From the NCBI GenBank assembly GCA_003427395.1, contig BFEA01000238.1:1291613-1320739 (forward strand): a stretch of DNA of 29,127 nt, written 5' to 3'. This DNA is from Chara braunii (lineage: Eukaryota; Streptophyta; Charophyceae; Charales; Characeae). Position numbers and translations under genes: made by a program. The notes under the pieces were generated by a model, which did not search any database, had not been told where the DNA came from, and saw nothing but the letters and a program-made list of their open reading frames with translations. Below are positions 9,679 to 19,828 of the stretch, piece after piece; the stretch's first letter is position 1; the number at the start of each line of letters is the position of its first letter.

Positions 9679-10532
9679 TCACCTGCCACGGTTATAGTAA
9701 GATACCATACATGGTGCAGTTTCCATCAACTCATCTTTAGTGCACCAACGACCATCTTCCAGCTCTTGATAGGCGAACCTGACTTCAAACTGCCGCTGCG
9801 GTCTAGCCCTCCTTGTTCGGTATACATCTTCTTCTATGATGCGGTCAATAGCATAACGTCCATCCATAACAGGAGGGATTATGGGTCTGCGTGAGGAGAA
9901 CCTGTCGTTAGTAACATAAGGAAGCAGCTTAGATGCATGGAATACCGGGTATGTGTGCAGATGCAGCGGAACATCGATGGTGTAAGAGGGACCATCTGCG
10001 TCATGAATGACATCTGGAACCTCCCACAGCCCTCCATAAACAGGTAACAACTTCTGAGAAATGTTTCCCTCCTGAATGAACTCCTTCGACCTAATCCAGA
10101 CAAGGTCGCCGATAACAAACTTTGACAATCTATGATGCTTATTTGGCTGTTCTACCATCTGATATTGGGCGTTCCAGATGTTCTCAGCAACTTTCTGTCT
10201 CTCCTCGTAGTGAACTGCAAATCTCTAGTCCCAGGTAGCAGTCTCTGAATCTGATCTGGATTCAGGCAGTATAGCGGTCATCAGGGATGCCACCCCTTGT
10301 GCAACTCTGACAACTCATTTGGTGCCCGGCTAGTTGCTAGATGCACAGAGTTGTTATAGGCACTAGCTTGCTTAGGTAGAAGCTTGTCCCAGTCTACCTG
10401 ATCTGGCCTGATGTACATGCGAAGCACTTGCTGTAGCAGTTTGCTCATCTACTCTGTCTGTCTGCTAGTCTCGGGATGTCTGCCTGATGACATGGTTAGT
10501 CTCGACCGTGGACTTTCATTAACTGTTGGCAG
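9679..10532 (-). pseudogene. Element B pol fragment: integrase core end, GPY/F region and chromodomain-like tail
   Basis: The frame from 10158 to 9679 encodes the last part of a Ty3/gypsy integrase: FVIGDLVWIRSKEF, then LLPVYGGLWEV (a GPY/F-like module), PVFHASKLLPY, and a chromodomain-like end (AIDRIIEEDVYR with a RWCTKDEL block). Further up, with shifts, 10532 to about 10340 reads RLTMSSGRHPETSRQTE, which contains the third catalytic residue Glu. A stop (10449-10451) follows that Glu directly. The fragment ends exactly at the LTR of element C. The missing upstream part lies right of C at 19773. Confidence 0.88.
10529..10532. repeat. Target site duplication of element C, left copy
   Basis: GCAG directly precedes the LTR terminus TGTTACATACTC. 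GCAG follows the other LTR at 19773-19776. If the first T of the LTR is counted, five bases (GCAGT) match. Confidence 0.7.
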
Positions 10533-11679
10533 TGTTACATACTCGTGAATACTTCAACGAGTATGGGGCCGAACCAAAGATCAACCAATATAGGATGAGC
10601 ATGTATGCAGTGGAAGTCTGATAATGGACTCACTCACATAGACTGACTCACACAGATATCACTCCACACACAAACAATCGTGAGATGGTGGGGTCTGAGC
10701 CAAGCACAGACGATGCTCAGGCCCCATACAAACATACACCGATGAGAGGTGGGAGGAGAGACGAAGGAGGTGGGAGATGTAGGTAGCACCAGATGTCACC
10801 GAGATAGAATACAGTAGGTCACCGATATGGTAGTCCAAAATGTCATCGAACAAGATCAAATGTCGTGAACAACAAGTCACCAATGTCGGAGATACAGAGT
10901 ACTAATGTAACCGGTGTCCAATCTGTGATGCAGCCGAGTATCATCCCCAACAATCTCCAAGTCTCGAACCCGTAAGTACCACAGCCTCTTACCACCGAAG
11001 TCCAACACTGATCTCTGTCCAACTAGTATCAAGTCTCCAGTCTGAAGAAGAAGAAGAAGAGGAAGAAGAAGAAGAAGACGAAGAAGAAGAAGAGATGAAG
11101 AAGAAGAAGAAGGCAGAGGAGGAGAGAGGTGAGGAAGAGGGGAGCCAGGGACCGCAGTGGGAGAAGAAGACCTCACTCCCGAGTACCTGGCCGTTGCAGC
11201 TGACGGAAGCCGAGATCGGCTATGGCTGCCCGCTGCCTGGCTCCTCGCTCGCTACTGCTGCTGCGCTAGCTGCGCTGCTGCTGCTCCTCCGCGCTGCGCT
11301 AAGAATAGCGCTGGTGCTACTGCTCCTCCGCGGAACCGATATGCACTGGCGCTGATGCAGCATGCCAGTGGCTTGATGCCTCACAATGAGGCTGCACCGG
11401 TCTTTAGTACCGGTGGAAAAGAGGCCGGCCTCAATGCTGCGAAGCCTGGCCGTGATCTGAACTGTCAAGATTGTTGATTCAGATCCGATCGGCGGGCGGC
11501 AGCCTCAAAAGCGCCGCCAGGCCCAAAACGAGAATGTCGTTTGAGCCTGCCCGTCGGTCTGGTCCAACGATGTGGCCTTTCGGCCTGCTGTACCCCAAGT
11601 CTGGGCCTTTAGACCCTACTGTGTCCCTCTGACCCTAAGTCGGGTCCGGTAGGGCCCGTGTGGCGTCGAAGATGTAACA
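10533..11679 (-). repeat. 3' LTR of element C
   Basis: This is a direct repeat of 18619-19772. It contains a GAA-rich tract at about 11044-11110, a CTGCTGCGCTAG-rich part near 11260-11310, and GC-rich blocks with GGCCTTTCGGCC-like symmetry near 11570-11610. It ends GATGTAACA at 11679. Confidence 0.95.
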
Positions 11680-11697
11680 CACTCCCCCTCTTAAAAG
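11680..11697 (-). promoter_or_regulatory. Polypurine tract of element C
   Basis: The minus strand reads TTTTAAGAGGGGGAGTG directly before the 3' LTR start TGTTACATC. A CTCGGTCTTT block lies just upstream, as in element A. Confidence 0.8.
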
Positions 11698-11707
11698 ACC
11701 GAGCTAC

Positions 11708-11906
11708 NNNNNNNNNNNNNNNNNNNNNNNNNNNNNNNNNNNNNNNNNNNNNNNNNNNNNNNNNNNNNNNNNNNNNNNNNNNNNNNNNNNNNNNNNNNNN
11801 NNNNNNNNNNNNNNNNNNNNNNNNNNNNNNNNNNNNNNNNNNNNNNNNNNNNNNNNNNNNNNNNNNNNNNNNNNNNNNNNNNNNNNNNNNNNNNNNNNNN
11901 NNNNNN
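11708..11906. other. Assembly gap (199 N)
   Basis: The run of N separates the end of the element C pol from its PPT. By comparison with element A, where pol ends near 1417 and the PPT is at 1302, only about 100 bases would be expected, so the gap size may be nominal. Confidence 0.98.
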
Positions 11907-13957
11907 GCTTCCTTGGCAAGGCATCGCTTCTCATAGTCAGCGAAGATAAGGGGTGCAGAAGTCTGCAAGTCTGCACTAGAGATCCACCGAGTGTCGTCAG
12001 GCGCACATTGCTTGAATGTGACTTTGACCTGCATTGGCTTGTTGCCATACTTGCGGTGCGTGATGACTCGGTCCACTTCCTGATGTCCGTCCATAGAAGG
12101 CGGATCCTGTGATCGTCGGCCGGGAAACTCGTCAACGGAAGGTGGCGTGTAGATGGCCAGCTTCGACGCGTGGAAGACCCGGTGCACTGGAAGGTGCAGT
12201 GGAATGTTGACCACAAAGGAAGGACCTGCGGGGTCGTCTCCAACGACAGAAGTGACTTCCCATGGTCCGAACCATTTCGGAAGGAGTTTGCGCGAAACGT
12301 CCTGCTCGAGCGCAAATTCCTCGGAGAGGACCCAAACAAGGTCTCCCTCGCGGAAAGGATATGGAAGTCGGCGTTGGTTAGCCTGCTGCTGCATGCGGAT
12401 CTGAGCCTTTTGCATATTCGCGTGGGCTTTCATTAGCAAGTCCCGATACTTCCAGACAGAAGCGGGAGAGCAAGGGACGTCTATGTCGGCAGCCTGTGGC
12501 AAAAGGAGATCAGCGAAGATCCGTGCTTTCTCTCCACCATGATGTAGCTCGAATGGTGTGATGCAGATCGCCAGGTGCACCGAAGTGTTATAGGCGAACT
12601 CGATGTCGGGAAGCCAGTCAACCCAATCTTTCTGGTTGGGACGGATGAGCGTACGCAACATCATCTGAGCGGTCTGGTGTGCTCGCTCCGTCTGGCCATC
12701 CGTCTGCGGGTGCCAAGCTGAGCTCGGCTTCATTGTCGTACAGGACTCAGCCATAAGGGAAGTCCAAAAGGCCGACATGAAGCGAGTATCTCGGTCGCTC
12801 ACTATGTCTTCCGGAACACCCTGGTTAGTAATCCAACCGGTGTGCAAGAGTCGTACGAGCTCAGGTGCTGCAGCATGATACTTGCAAGGAAGGAAGCGAG
12901 CATACTTACTCAAACGGTCAACAACCGTGAGAATACCGTCATGGCCGAGGCGATCGCGGGGGAACGGGCCTGTCATGTCCATAGCAATGGAGAGGCGCGG
13001 TGCCCGAGGAATCGGCAACGGTTTCAGTTCGCCGAAGGGGACTCGAGATCGACCTTTGTTACGATGGCAAACTGCACATGACTCAATGTACCTCGTGACG
13101 TCGTGAAGGACGTCGGGCCAGTGAAAACGCTGGCGGAGGTGTGCTAATGTGCGGTTTACGCCAAGGTGTGCCAAAAGTCGTGCGTCGTGGAATTCGCCGA
13201 GAAGACGAGTCCGTAAGATGCGATCTTGGGGCACAACTAACAAGTCCTTTCCTCTCGTGTGAAGGAGGAGGAACCCGTCGAAAATCCAGTAATGGCTAGC
13301 CAGCGGGTGATCCGATGAAAGCTCCGCATAAAGCGTAGAGTAAGTCGGATCGGACTTGTAGCCTTTGACGAAATGCGGCTGCAGATCGTCATCGAGGTCG
13401 AATGCCGTGGTCACAATGGCGCAAAATTCCGGCCGTCGTGAGAGGGCGTCCGCAGCTCGATTGGCGGGACCGGGAATGTGGCACGAGTCAAAGTCGAACT
13501 GGTCGATGTAATACATCCATCGGCCGATCGTGCTAGTGACCGTATCCTGCGTTTTATAAAAGGTCAACGGATTGTTGTCCGTATTCCATTTAAAACGCCG
13601 ACGATCGAGAAGAAAGTGGCGCCACCGTTTGAGAACGGTGACGAGCGCGAGTAGCTCTTTCTTCCTAGCGTCGTCGAGAGTGTTGACGAGAGGCACCTTT
13701 TGGGAGAAATACTCAACCGGATGCCAACCGTCCTCGTGACACTGTTCCAACACCGCACCAAAACCGTATCCCGAAGCGTCCGTAGTCACTTGGGTGGGAA
13801 GGGTGGGGTCGTATATACGGAGGGCAGGTGCGGCTTGCATCGCTGCCTTCAACGTAGTGAACGCGCCACGGGCTGCGTCGTCGAACTCGAAGGGCACCTT
13901 CGGGGACTGAAGTCTCAACAAAGGAGCGGCCACTTTCGAGTATGACTCGACGAATCA
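11907..13957 (-). pseudogene. Element C pol, RNase H and integrase with chromodomain-like tail
   Basis: A 675-residue open stretch runs from 13933 into the gap. RNase H carries TDASGYG with catalytic Asp at residue 52, plus NTDNNPLTFY and DALSRRPEF. Integrase has an HHCC finger (His249, His256, Cys286, Cys289; HX6HX29CX2C) and the catalytic triad Asp319, Asp380, Glu416 with 35 residues between the last two. The GPY/F-like module is LLPKWFGPWEV at 551-560. A chromodomain-like tail (VDRVITHRKY to DDTRWIS, about 620-651) would bind chromatin. All catalytic residues are present. A stop at 13955 separates it from RT in the same frame. Confidence 0.94.
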
Positions 13958-14902
13958 TTTATAATATCCAGCCAAACCCATGAAAGAGCGTACATCCATC
14001 GTGCAACGGGGTTCCGACTAATCCACGATGGCTTGGATCTTGTCCGCTAAGGGACGAATGCCTTTCAGCGTGACATAGTGGCCCAAGTACTCAAGCTCCT
14101 GCTTAGCGAACTCGCACTTGTCGAGGTTCGCTTTGTACTTGGCCGGTCGCAAATGATCCAAAACAGCGCGAAGGTGTACGATGTGTTCGTCCAACGTCCT
14201 ACTATAAACCAAGATGTCATCGAGGTAGATGAGGACGCTGCGATCGAGCAAGGCACGAAACTCAGTCGTCATAGCTGCTTGGAAAGTCACGGGAGCATTG
14301 GTGAGGCCAAATGGCATGACAACCCACTCAAAATGCCCGTACCGCGTCTTGAACGCGGTTTTGTACCGATCTTGAGGCTGAATTTCAATCTAGTGGTAAC
14401 CCGACTTCAAGTCCAACTTCGAGAAGTACGTCGCGCCGCCTAACCGCTCAAGGAGATCATCAATCCGAGGGAGAGGGTCGGCGTTCTTTATGGTTTGTGC
14501 GTTAAGTTTGCGATAATCGATGCATAACCGTAGATCTTTGTTCTTCTTCCGGACGAAGAGAACAGGGGCACCGTAAGGCGAACAACTAGGGCGAATCCAG
14601 CCCTTGTCGAGAAGGTCATCGAGTTGTGCGCGAAGCACCTGGAGTTCCTCTTCGCTCATGCGATAAATACATCCACGCGGAGGGACGGCACTAGCCTCGA
14701 GAGTGATCCCGTGACGTATGGGCCGATCCGGAACCGTTCCGGTGGGAACCTCGAAAACGTCTCTATACTCGTCCAAGAGGTGAGAAATACGTGGGTCCGA
14801 CGGTGACGCGGCTGGTCCTTCCGGCGAGCGGAGAGCATGCAAGAATACAAGGCCCATCTCCTCGACGTCGTGACCGTACATGGGACTAACACTCCGTTCC
14901 AA
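13955..14902 (-). pseudogene. Element C pol, reverse transcriptase (three stops)
   Basis: One frame runs from 14902 to RNase H, interrupted by TAG at 14390, TAG at 14018 and TGA at 13955. Landmarks in order are [44 protein letters not shown] (then the first stop), MPFGLTNAPVTFQ, YLDD at 14216-14227, YVTLKGIRPL (then the second stop), and GLAGYYK (then the third). The first stop falls where QIEI-type sequence is expected, so each lesion looks like a single substitution. RT would be intact but for these stops. Confidence 0.93.
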
Positions 14903-15753
14903 TCACGGATGTGAACGGTCCGGTCATGGAAGTTCACCGGATGATCGGCGCTACGCAACCAAGACATGCCTAGAATCATATCGAACTTGGTGTCGAGGAT
15001 GTCAAAAGACACCGGCTCGCACGCAAGTGGCGCAAAGTATACCGGAACGCTATCGACGCATCGGTCAATAGACTTTTGCATGCGGCCGTCCGCGAGTGTA
15101 ACTTGCGTAGGTTGCGTTTTCCTTCGAACGCGCAGGCCAAGGCCTGCGCGGGACATAAAGGCTTGGCTCATGAAGTTGTGAGACGCTCCGCAATCAATCA
15201 AGGCACTACAGGTTGCCTTTCCGATTTGAATGCGGATATAGAGCAAAGGAACGTCGGTTTCGGCATACCTTAGGGTGGCGTACTCGCGGTCAATCTTCGC
15301 AAGATAGGAGCGGAGATCGACAACCGCTACCCCGTCGTCCGTCAACCGAGCTGGTATTGTAGCGTGCAAATAGGAGCGTAGATTTGCCATCAAGGCGTTG
15401 CAATGCGGCCTTGGCAACGTTCCGGTTGAGGGTAGAGGCATCCAAGCGAAGTCCTCTTTCGTGAGTGGGTCGAGCTCCTCAAGTCTTGACCACGCCGTCA
15501 AGTCCTCGAAAATCAGTGGCGAGCTGACCGGATCACTTGCCGACGGTGTACAGGTTCCGCATACGCAATCTCAGTGCACGTGGCTCGGCTGGTCTAGTGG
15601 TGGTACCAGCTGGGCGGCATAATCCTCGTACGTAGCACGAGAATCAGCGACTAACGCATGCTCCCCGGTAGTGACATTGATTGCTAGCAAGGCAACCGGT
15701 TCCGGTGGGGTGAGGAGAGATGTCGCCTCTCTCCTTGCGCAACTCAGTTTCCC
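14890..15753 (-). pseudogene. Element C pol, N-terminal linker and aspartic protease
   Basis: The pol frame begins at the slip site (ELGKLSCARREA), has one stop at 15571, and continues with the WSRLEELDPLT block shared with element A. The protease active site is ALIDCGASHNFMS with DCGA at 15184-15195. FDMILGMSWL follows. After VPCTV at about 14890 the translation leaves the homologous sequence. Some 25 residues present in element A are missing, and RT continues in the next frame, so a deletion joined the two parts out of frame. Confidence 0.9.
15713..15753 (-). promoter_or_regulatory. Putative -1 programmed frameshift site of element C
   Basis: GGGAAAC (15753-15747) is in gag phase and is followed at once by TGA (15746-15744). 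A -1 slip enters the pol frame. Eleven bases after the heptamer, 15728-15735 and 15713-15720 form a perfect 8-bp stem around a GGCGACA loop. The stem pairs differ from those of element A at several positions while pairing is kept. Confidence 0.75.
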
Positions 15754-17632
15754 GAGTTCGCTGGACGGGGTACACGTGCCTTGCCCTTGTCGGGGCATGG
15801 TGCGGTCAAGTGAGTGACACCATTGCACCAAAGGCAATATCCGTACCGTTGTCGAAGATCAAATACTTCCTTGGTTATATTGAACGCCATCCATGGTTGC
15901 TGCCCAGTTCCCGTCGATGTCATCGCTTGTGTCGCCTTGTTCTTTCGAACTCTCTTCGGACGCTTCGGCGGAGCGCTGCGACAGTTCCTCCATCACTCGA
16001 GGATGCTGCTTCAGCGTGGAGATCGACTGTTTCTTCAGAAATCACGGCATTGTTATGTGTCGGTCGTTGATAGCCCTGCTTAGCCACATAGTGCGGCTGG
16101 GACTGCTTCTCGTTAGCGGCCTTGTCGTCCGTTTGGATGACCAGGTTCGCGCGATCCAGAATAGCCTGGAATGAGGCATAGTCGTACTCGTTGCCGAGTG
16201 CCGACCGCAGTCCTGCGCACGATCGCGAGAAAAACTCGGATCGTTGGTTTGGAAAGCTCAAATCGAAGCCTGGCGTGGTCACTATCTTCTGCCACTTGAT
16301 NGTCCAGTCTCGAGTTGGCATGCTTCCTTGTGAGCTGGTGTACACCTCGTTCATGGNCNCCTTCACNNCGTTGNGGACCATGAATCGAGTGAACCATAGT
16401 TGCTCGAACTCCTTCCACGTAATGCGCGTGTGGAGTTCGGCNATGGTGCATTGCTTGGTGGCCGCAAGGTGGTTCATCCATGCCTGTGCTCCTCCAATCA
16501 GTTGTAGGTAGAGCGCCTTCAACATGTCTTCAGCCGGGACAGTGCGGCAGGATGCTTCCGTGAGGAAGCCTTGCCACCATGTCANGGCGTCTNTCTTGTT
16601 GTAGTCNTCGAACTTGNTGATGTTGAAGTGCGGCATCTTGTAGTTCTTTGTAGCGGCGTCCGGTCTTGTCTGCAGCTTNGTGATGTCCGTCTTGATGGCG
16701 GCCACCGTGCTGCTGATCGTGTCCGTACCAGTGAAAGCACCTAGGTCGCCGATGAGATTGACGACATGGTCGATGCGCCCGTTGAGCTGCTTCGCCGTGT
16801 TTGTCGTGCAGCCTGGCGCCGCTTGGGAAGGCCTTGCCTCCAGAGTAGCAATGCGGGCATCCATCTGTTTCAGCTGGGAGTCCGCGACCTTAACGGCTGC
16901 CGCAAGCCTCTTCACGTTATTGGTGAGATCGTTTTGTAGCTGCTGTGTAGATCTGGAATGAAGTTCCCCCATGGTGCTGTTCCAGATGACGACACGCATT
17001 GTGTTGAGTAGAATGTCTGCCAGGTTTTGTCTCTCCTCTTGTACTGTCGTTGGCTCGGCGCCTGCTACGGGGACATAACGCATCCCGTTGAGTACCGCTG
17101 TCCATTGATCTTGTTGAGAGATCAGAAGCTCCGCACTGTCCGCGTTGAGCTGGTCGGTCGCCAACTGCGCCGCCTCAGCTTGTTGCTGGGCGCGGGCTGC
17201 AGCTTCTGCTGCTAGCCGTTGTTTGTGTGCTTCGGCAGCATCTTGTCGTTCCTTGGCAAGGGTTAGTGCGGCCGTATAGGTCTGCACTCTCTGAATGTAG
17301 TCCGCGATGAGCTCATTCGGCCCTTGAGCAGGACAGACCGGAAATGGTTCGGCATTGCTAGATGTCGACGTCTTGGATGACGTCCCGCTGTTCGGCGTGT
17401 TCGCCATCTGAGTGCTGGTTTGTGGCTGCTGTCGAACTGCAGGTTGTTGTTGCTGTTGGCGATCTGCGATCCTCCTGCTGCGTCGTGGCTGCTGTTCGGT
17501 GGCTTGCCCTGTTGGCATCACTGAACTGCTGCTAAAGGCTGGCTCGTCCGAATGGTCGCAGAACAGTGAGAGGGAGAGGGTGGGTACAGGGGTAGAATAG
17601 ATTAGGCAATTCGCATACAGTCCCTGTCCCAA
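15744..17632 (-). pseudogene. Element C gag (frameshifted, with ambiguous bases)
   Basis: The open frame from 17632 has a Ser/Gln-rich start (MPTGQATEQQPRRSRR may be the true start at an internal Met), a conserved PNELIADYIQRVQ block, and an Ala/Gln-rich coiled-coil-like stretch. A retrotransposon gag region follows (TWWQGFL, TWKEFEQLWFTRF, then a DRANLVIQTDDK helix). The zinc knuckle CLWCNGVTHLTAPC (CX2CX4HX4C) and the end ANSGN-stop are read only in the next frame, so an indel lies near 15990-16060. Thirteen or so single N bases fall in 16301-16679. Confidence 0.88.
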
Positions 17633-18602
17633 TGATGGACTTTAGACACCTAATCAAAAAGAAAAGATAAACTTTCCCGAAAACAACTTAAAAATTCATA
17701 ATAAGAAAATAAAGTTTAATTAATGATTAATAATGAATTAATATTTCCTAACAATAATCAATAAAACAATAATTGCAATAATGATAATTATTGAATTTAA
17801 ATTGTATCGATTAGGTATCCGTTGAGATCATCTTTAGTCCGGGAGTTCACCATTGAATAGTGAACTACCCGGAAGTTGCGATTCTGGGGGAACAATTACG
17901 AACAGTTTGCCAAAAAAAAAAATTCGAAAATTTAGGAAGAAAAACACTCGAATTTTCGAAAAACGTAAAATTTCAGGAAATTCAACCTACAAAATCCGAT
18001 TTTTAAAGGCCTAAGTCCGTTTTCATAATTTTTCGAACTTAGGGAAAGAAAAAAATTCGCAAAAATTTCGGAGTCCAACCCTAATTTTTCGCGATTCCGC
18101 GGAATTTTCGGTTTTACGGTTCCAAAACATTCAAATTTCCCAATTTGAACAAAATCCGAAAGTTATCGTAACCCTAATTTCCAATACTGAAATAAAACGG
18201 AAATACCGATTTAGAAAACGAAATATAGGATTTAAAACAGAATGCCGAAATTAAAAACGGAATGCCGAATTGAAAATCAGAATGCCGAATTAAACACAAT
18301 ACTGCTTTAAACCTAATAACGCATTAGAATCGCAAATCCGAATTGAACAGAATATCGGATTAACCAGAATACCAATTAATCGGAATTTGAATTAAACAGA
18401 ATACCGGATTAAAACAGAAATCCGAATTGAAAGTCCGAATACCGAATTGAAACGGAATGCCGAATTAAACAGAATACCGAAAAAACAGAAAAAAAATTTG
18501 CAACTTTGAATCTCGATAGTAATATAGAGCTGATTTGGAAGATCGAAGAAGCATCTATTCCTAAATCAGACTTACCTGGTGAGCAGATCCATCGTTTGGT
18601 CT
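17633..18602 (-). other. Element C untranslated leader, AT-rich with short repeats
   Basis: No gene is seen. The stretch is strongly A-rich on the plus strand. At about 18185-18485 a motif of the form AACAGAATACCGAATTAA recurs many times with point changes. Placement between PBS and gag matches element A, whose leader is also AT-rich and repetitive but with another motif. Confidence 0.75.
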
Positions 18603-18614
18603 GCTCCGATACCA
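18603..18614 (-). promoter_or_regulatory. Primer binding site of element C
   Basis: The minus strand reads TGGTATCGGAGC, four bases inside the 5' LTR, with the same one-base variant of the initiator-Met-tRNA PBS as in A and D. Confidence 0.9.
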
Positions 18615-18618
18615 AAAT

Positions 18619-19135
18619 TGTTACATACTCGTCAATACTTCAACGAGTATGGGGCAGAACCAAAGATCAACCAATATAGGATGAGTATGCATGCAGCGGA
18701 AGTCTGATAATAGACTGACTTACACAGATATCACTCCACACACAAACAATCGTGAGATGGTGGGGTCTGAGCCAAGCACAGACGATGCTCAGGCCCCATA
18801 CAAACATACACAGATGAGAGGTGGGAGGAGAGACGAAGGAGGTGGGATATTTAGGTAGCACCAGATGTCACCGAGATAGAATCCAGTAGGTCACCGATAT
18901 GGTAGTCCAAAATGTCATCGAACAAGATCAAATGCCGTGAACAATAAGTCACCAAAGTCGGAGATACAGAGTACTAATGTAACCGGTGTCCAATCTGTGA
19001 TGCAGCCGAGTATTATCCCCAACAATCTCCAAGTCTCGAACCCGGTAAGTACCACAACCTCTTACCACCGAAGTCCAACACTGATCTCTGTCCAACTAGT
19101 ATCAAGTCTCCAGTCTGAAGAAGAAGAAGAAGAAG

Positions 19136-19166
<31 letters not shown>

Positions 19167-19772
19167 CTGAAGAAGAAGAAGAAGAGATGAAGAAGAAGAA
19201 GAAGGCAGAGGAGGAGAGAGGTGAGGAAGAGGAGAGCCAGGGACCGCGGTGGGAGGAGAAGACCTCACTCCCGAGTACCTGGCCTGTTGCAGCTGACGGA
19301 AGCCGAGATCGGCTATGGCTGCCCGCTGCCTGGCTCCTCGCTCGCTACTGCTGCTGCGCTAGCTGCGCTGCTGCTGCTCCTCCACGCTTCGCTAAGAATA
19401 GCGCTGGCGCTACTGCTCCTCCGCGGAACCGATACGCACTGGCGCTGATGCAGCATGCCAGTGGCTCAATGCCTCACAATGAGGCTGGACCGGTCTTTAG
19501 TACCGGTGGAAAAGAGGCCGACCTCAATGCTGCGAGGCCTGGCCGTGATCTGAACCGTCAAGATTGTCGATTCAGATCCGATCGGCGGGCGGCAGCCTCA
19601 AAAGCGCCGCCAGGCCCAAAACGAGAATGTTATTTGGGCCTGCCCGTCGGTCTGGTCCAAAGATGTGGCCTTTCGGCCTGCTGTACCCCAAGTCTGGGCC
19701 TTTAGGCCCTACTGTGTCCCTCTGGCAATCGGTCGGGTTCGATAGGGCCCATGTGGCGTCGAAGATGTAACA
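18619..19772 (-). repeat. 5' LTR of element C
   Basis: This is the partner of 10533-11679. Its GAA tract (19118-19203) is longer than in the other copy, and it lacks a short piece near 18712 that the 3' LTR has. Both ends carry the TGTTACAT inverted terminus. Confidence 0.95.
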
Positions 19773-19828
19773 GCAGTACTCGTATGTGAACCGCGTCTCT
19801 ATCTGTGATGACCCGTCCAAACATGGAC
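19773..19828 (-). pseudogene. Element B pol remnant, second integrase catalytic Asp
   Basis: The minus strand reads VITDRDAVHIRVL up to the element C boundary. Joined across C after removing one GCAG, the frame continues into the fragment at 10532 down to RHPETSRQTE, giving 34 residues between Asp and Glu, one short of the family spacing. Beyond about 19828 I no longer see integrase sequence. Confidence 0.75.

Larger units (their letters stand above)
10533..19772 (-). mobile_element. Element C: structurally complete, inactive Ty3/gypsy LTR retrotransposon nested in B
   Basis: Minus-strand order: 5' LTR (18619-19772), PBS (18603-18614), AT-rich leader, gag, -1 slip site, pol, PPT and 3' LTR (10533-11679). 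The LTR ends are inverted (TGTTACAT and ATGTAACA). Proteins are close relatives of those of element A, but the LTRs are different, so this is a sister family. Lesions are a gag frameshift near 16000, stops at 15571, 14390, 14018 and 13955, and a deletion between protease and RT near 14890. The first 115 or so aligned LTR bases show about six substitutions plus one indel. A 199-bp gap lies between pol and PPT. Confidence 0.95.

Noticed and set aside
11658-11936. Open frames through the N gap
   Set aside because: They exist only because N codons are not counted as stops.
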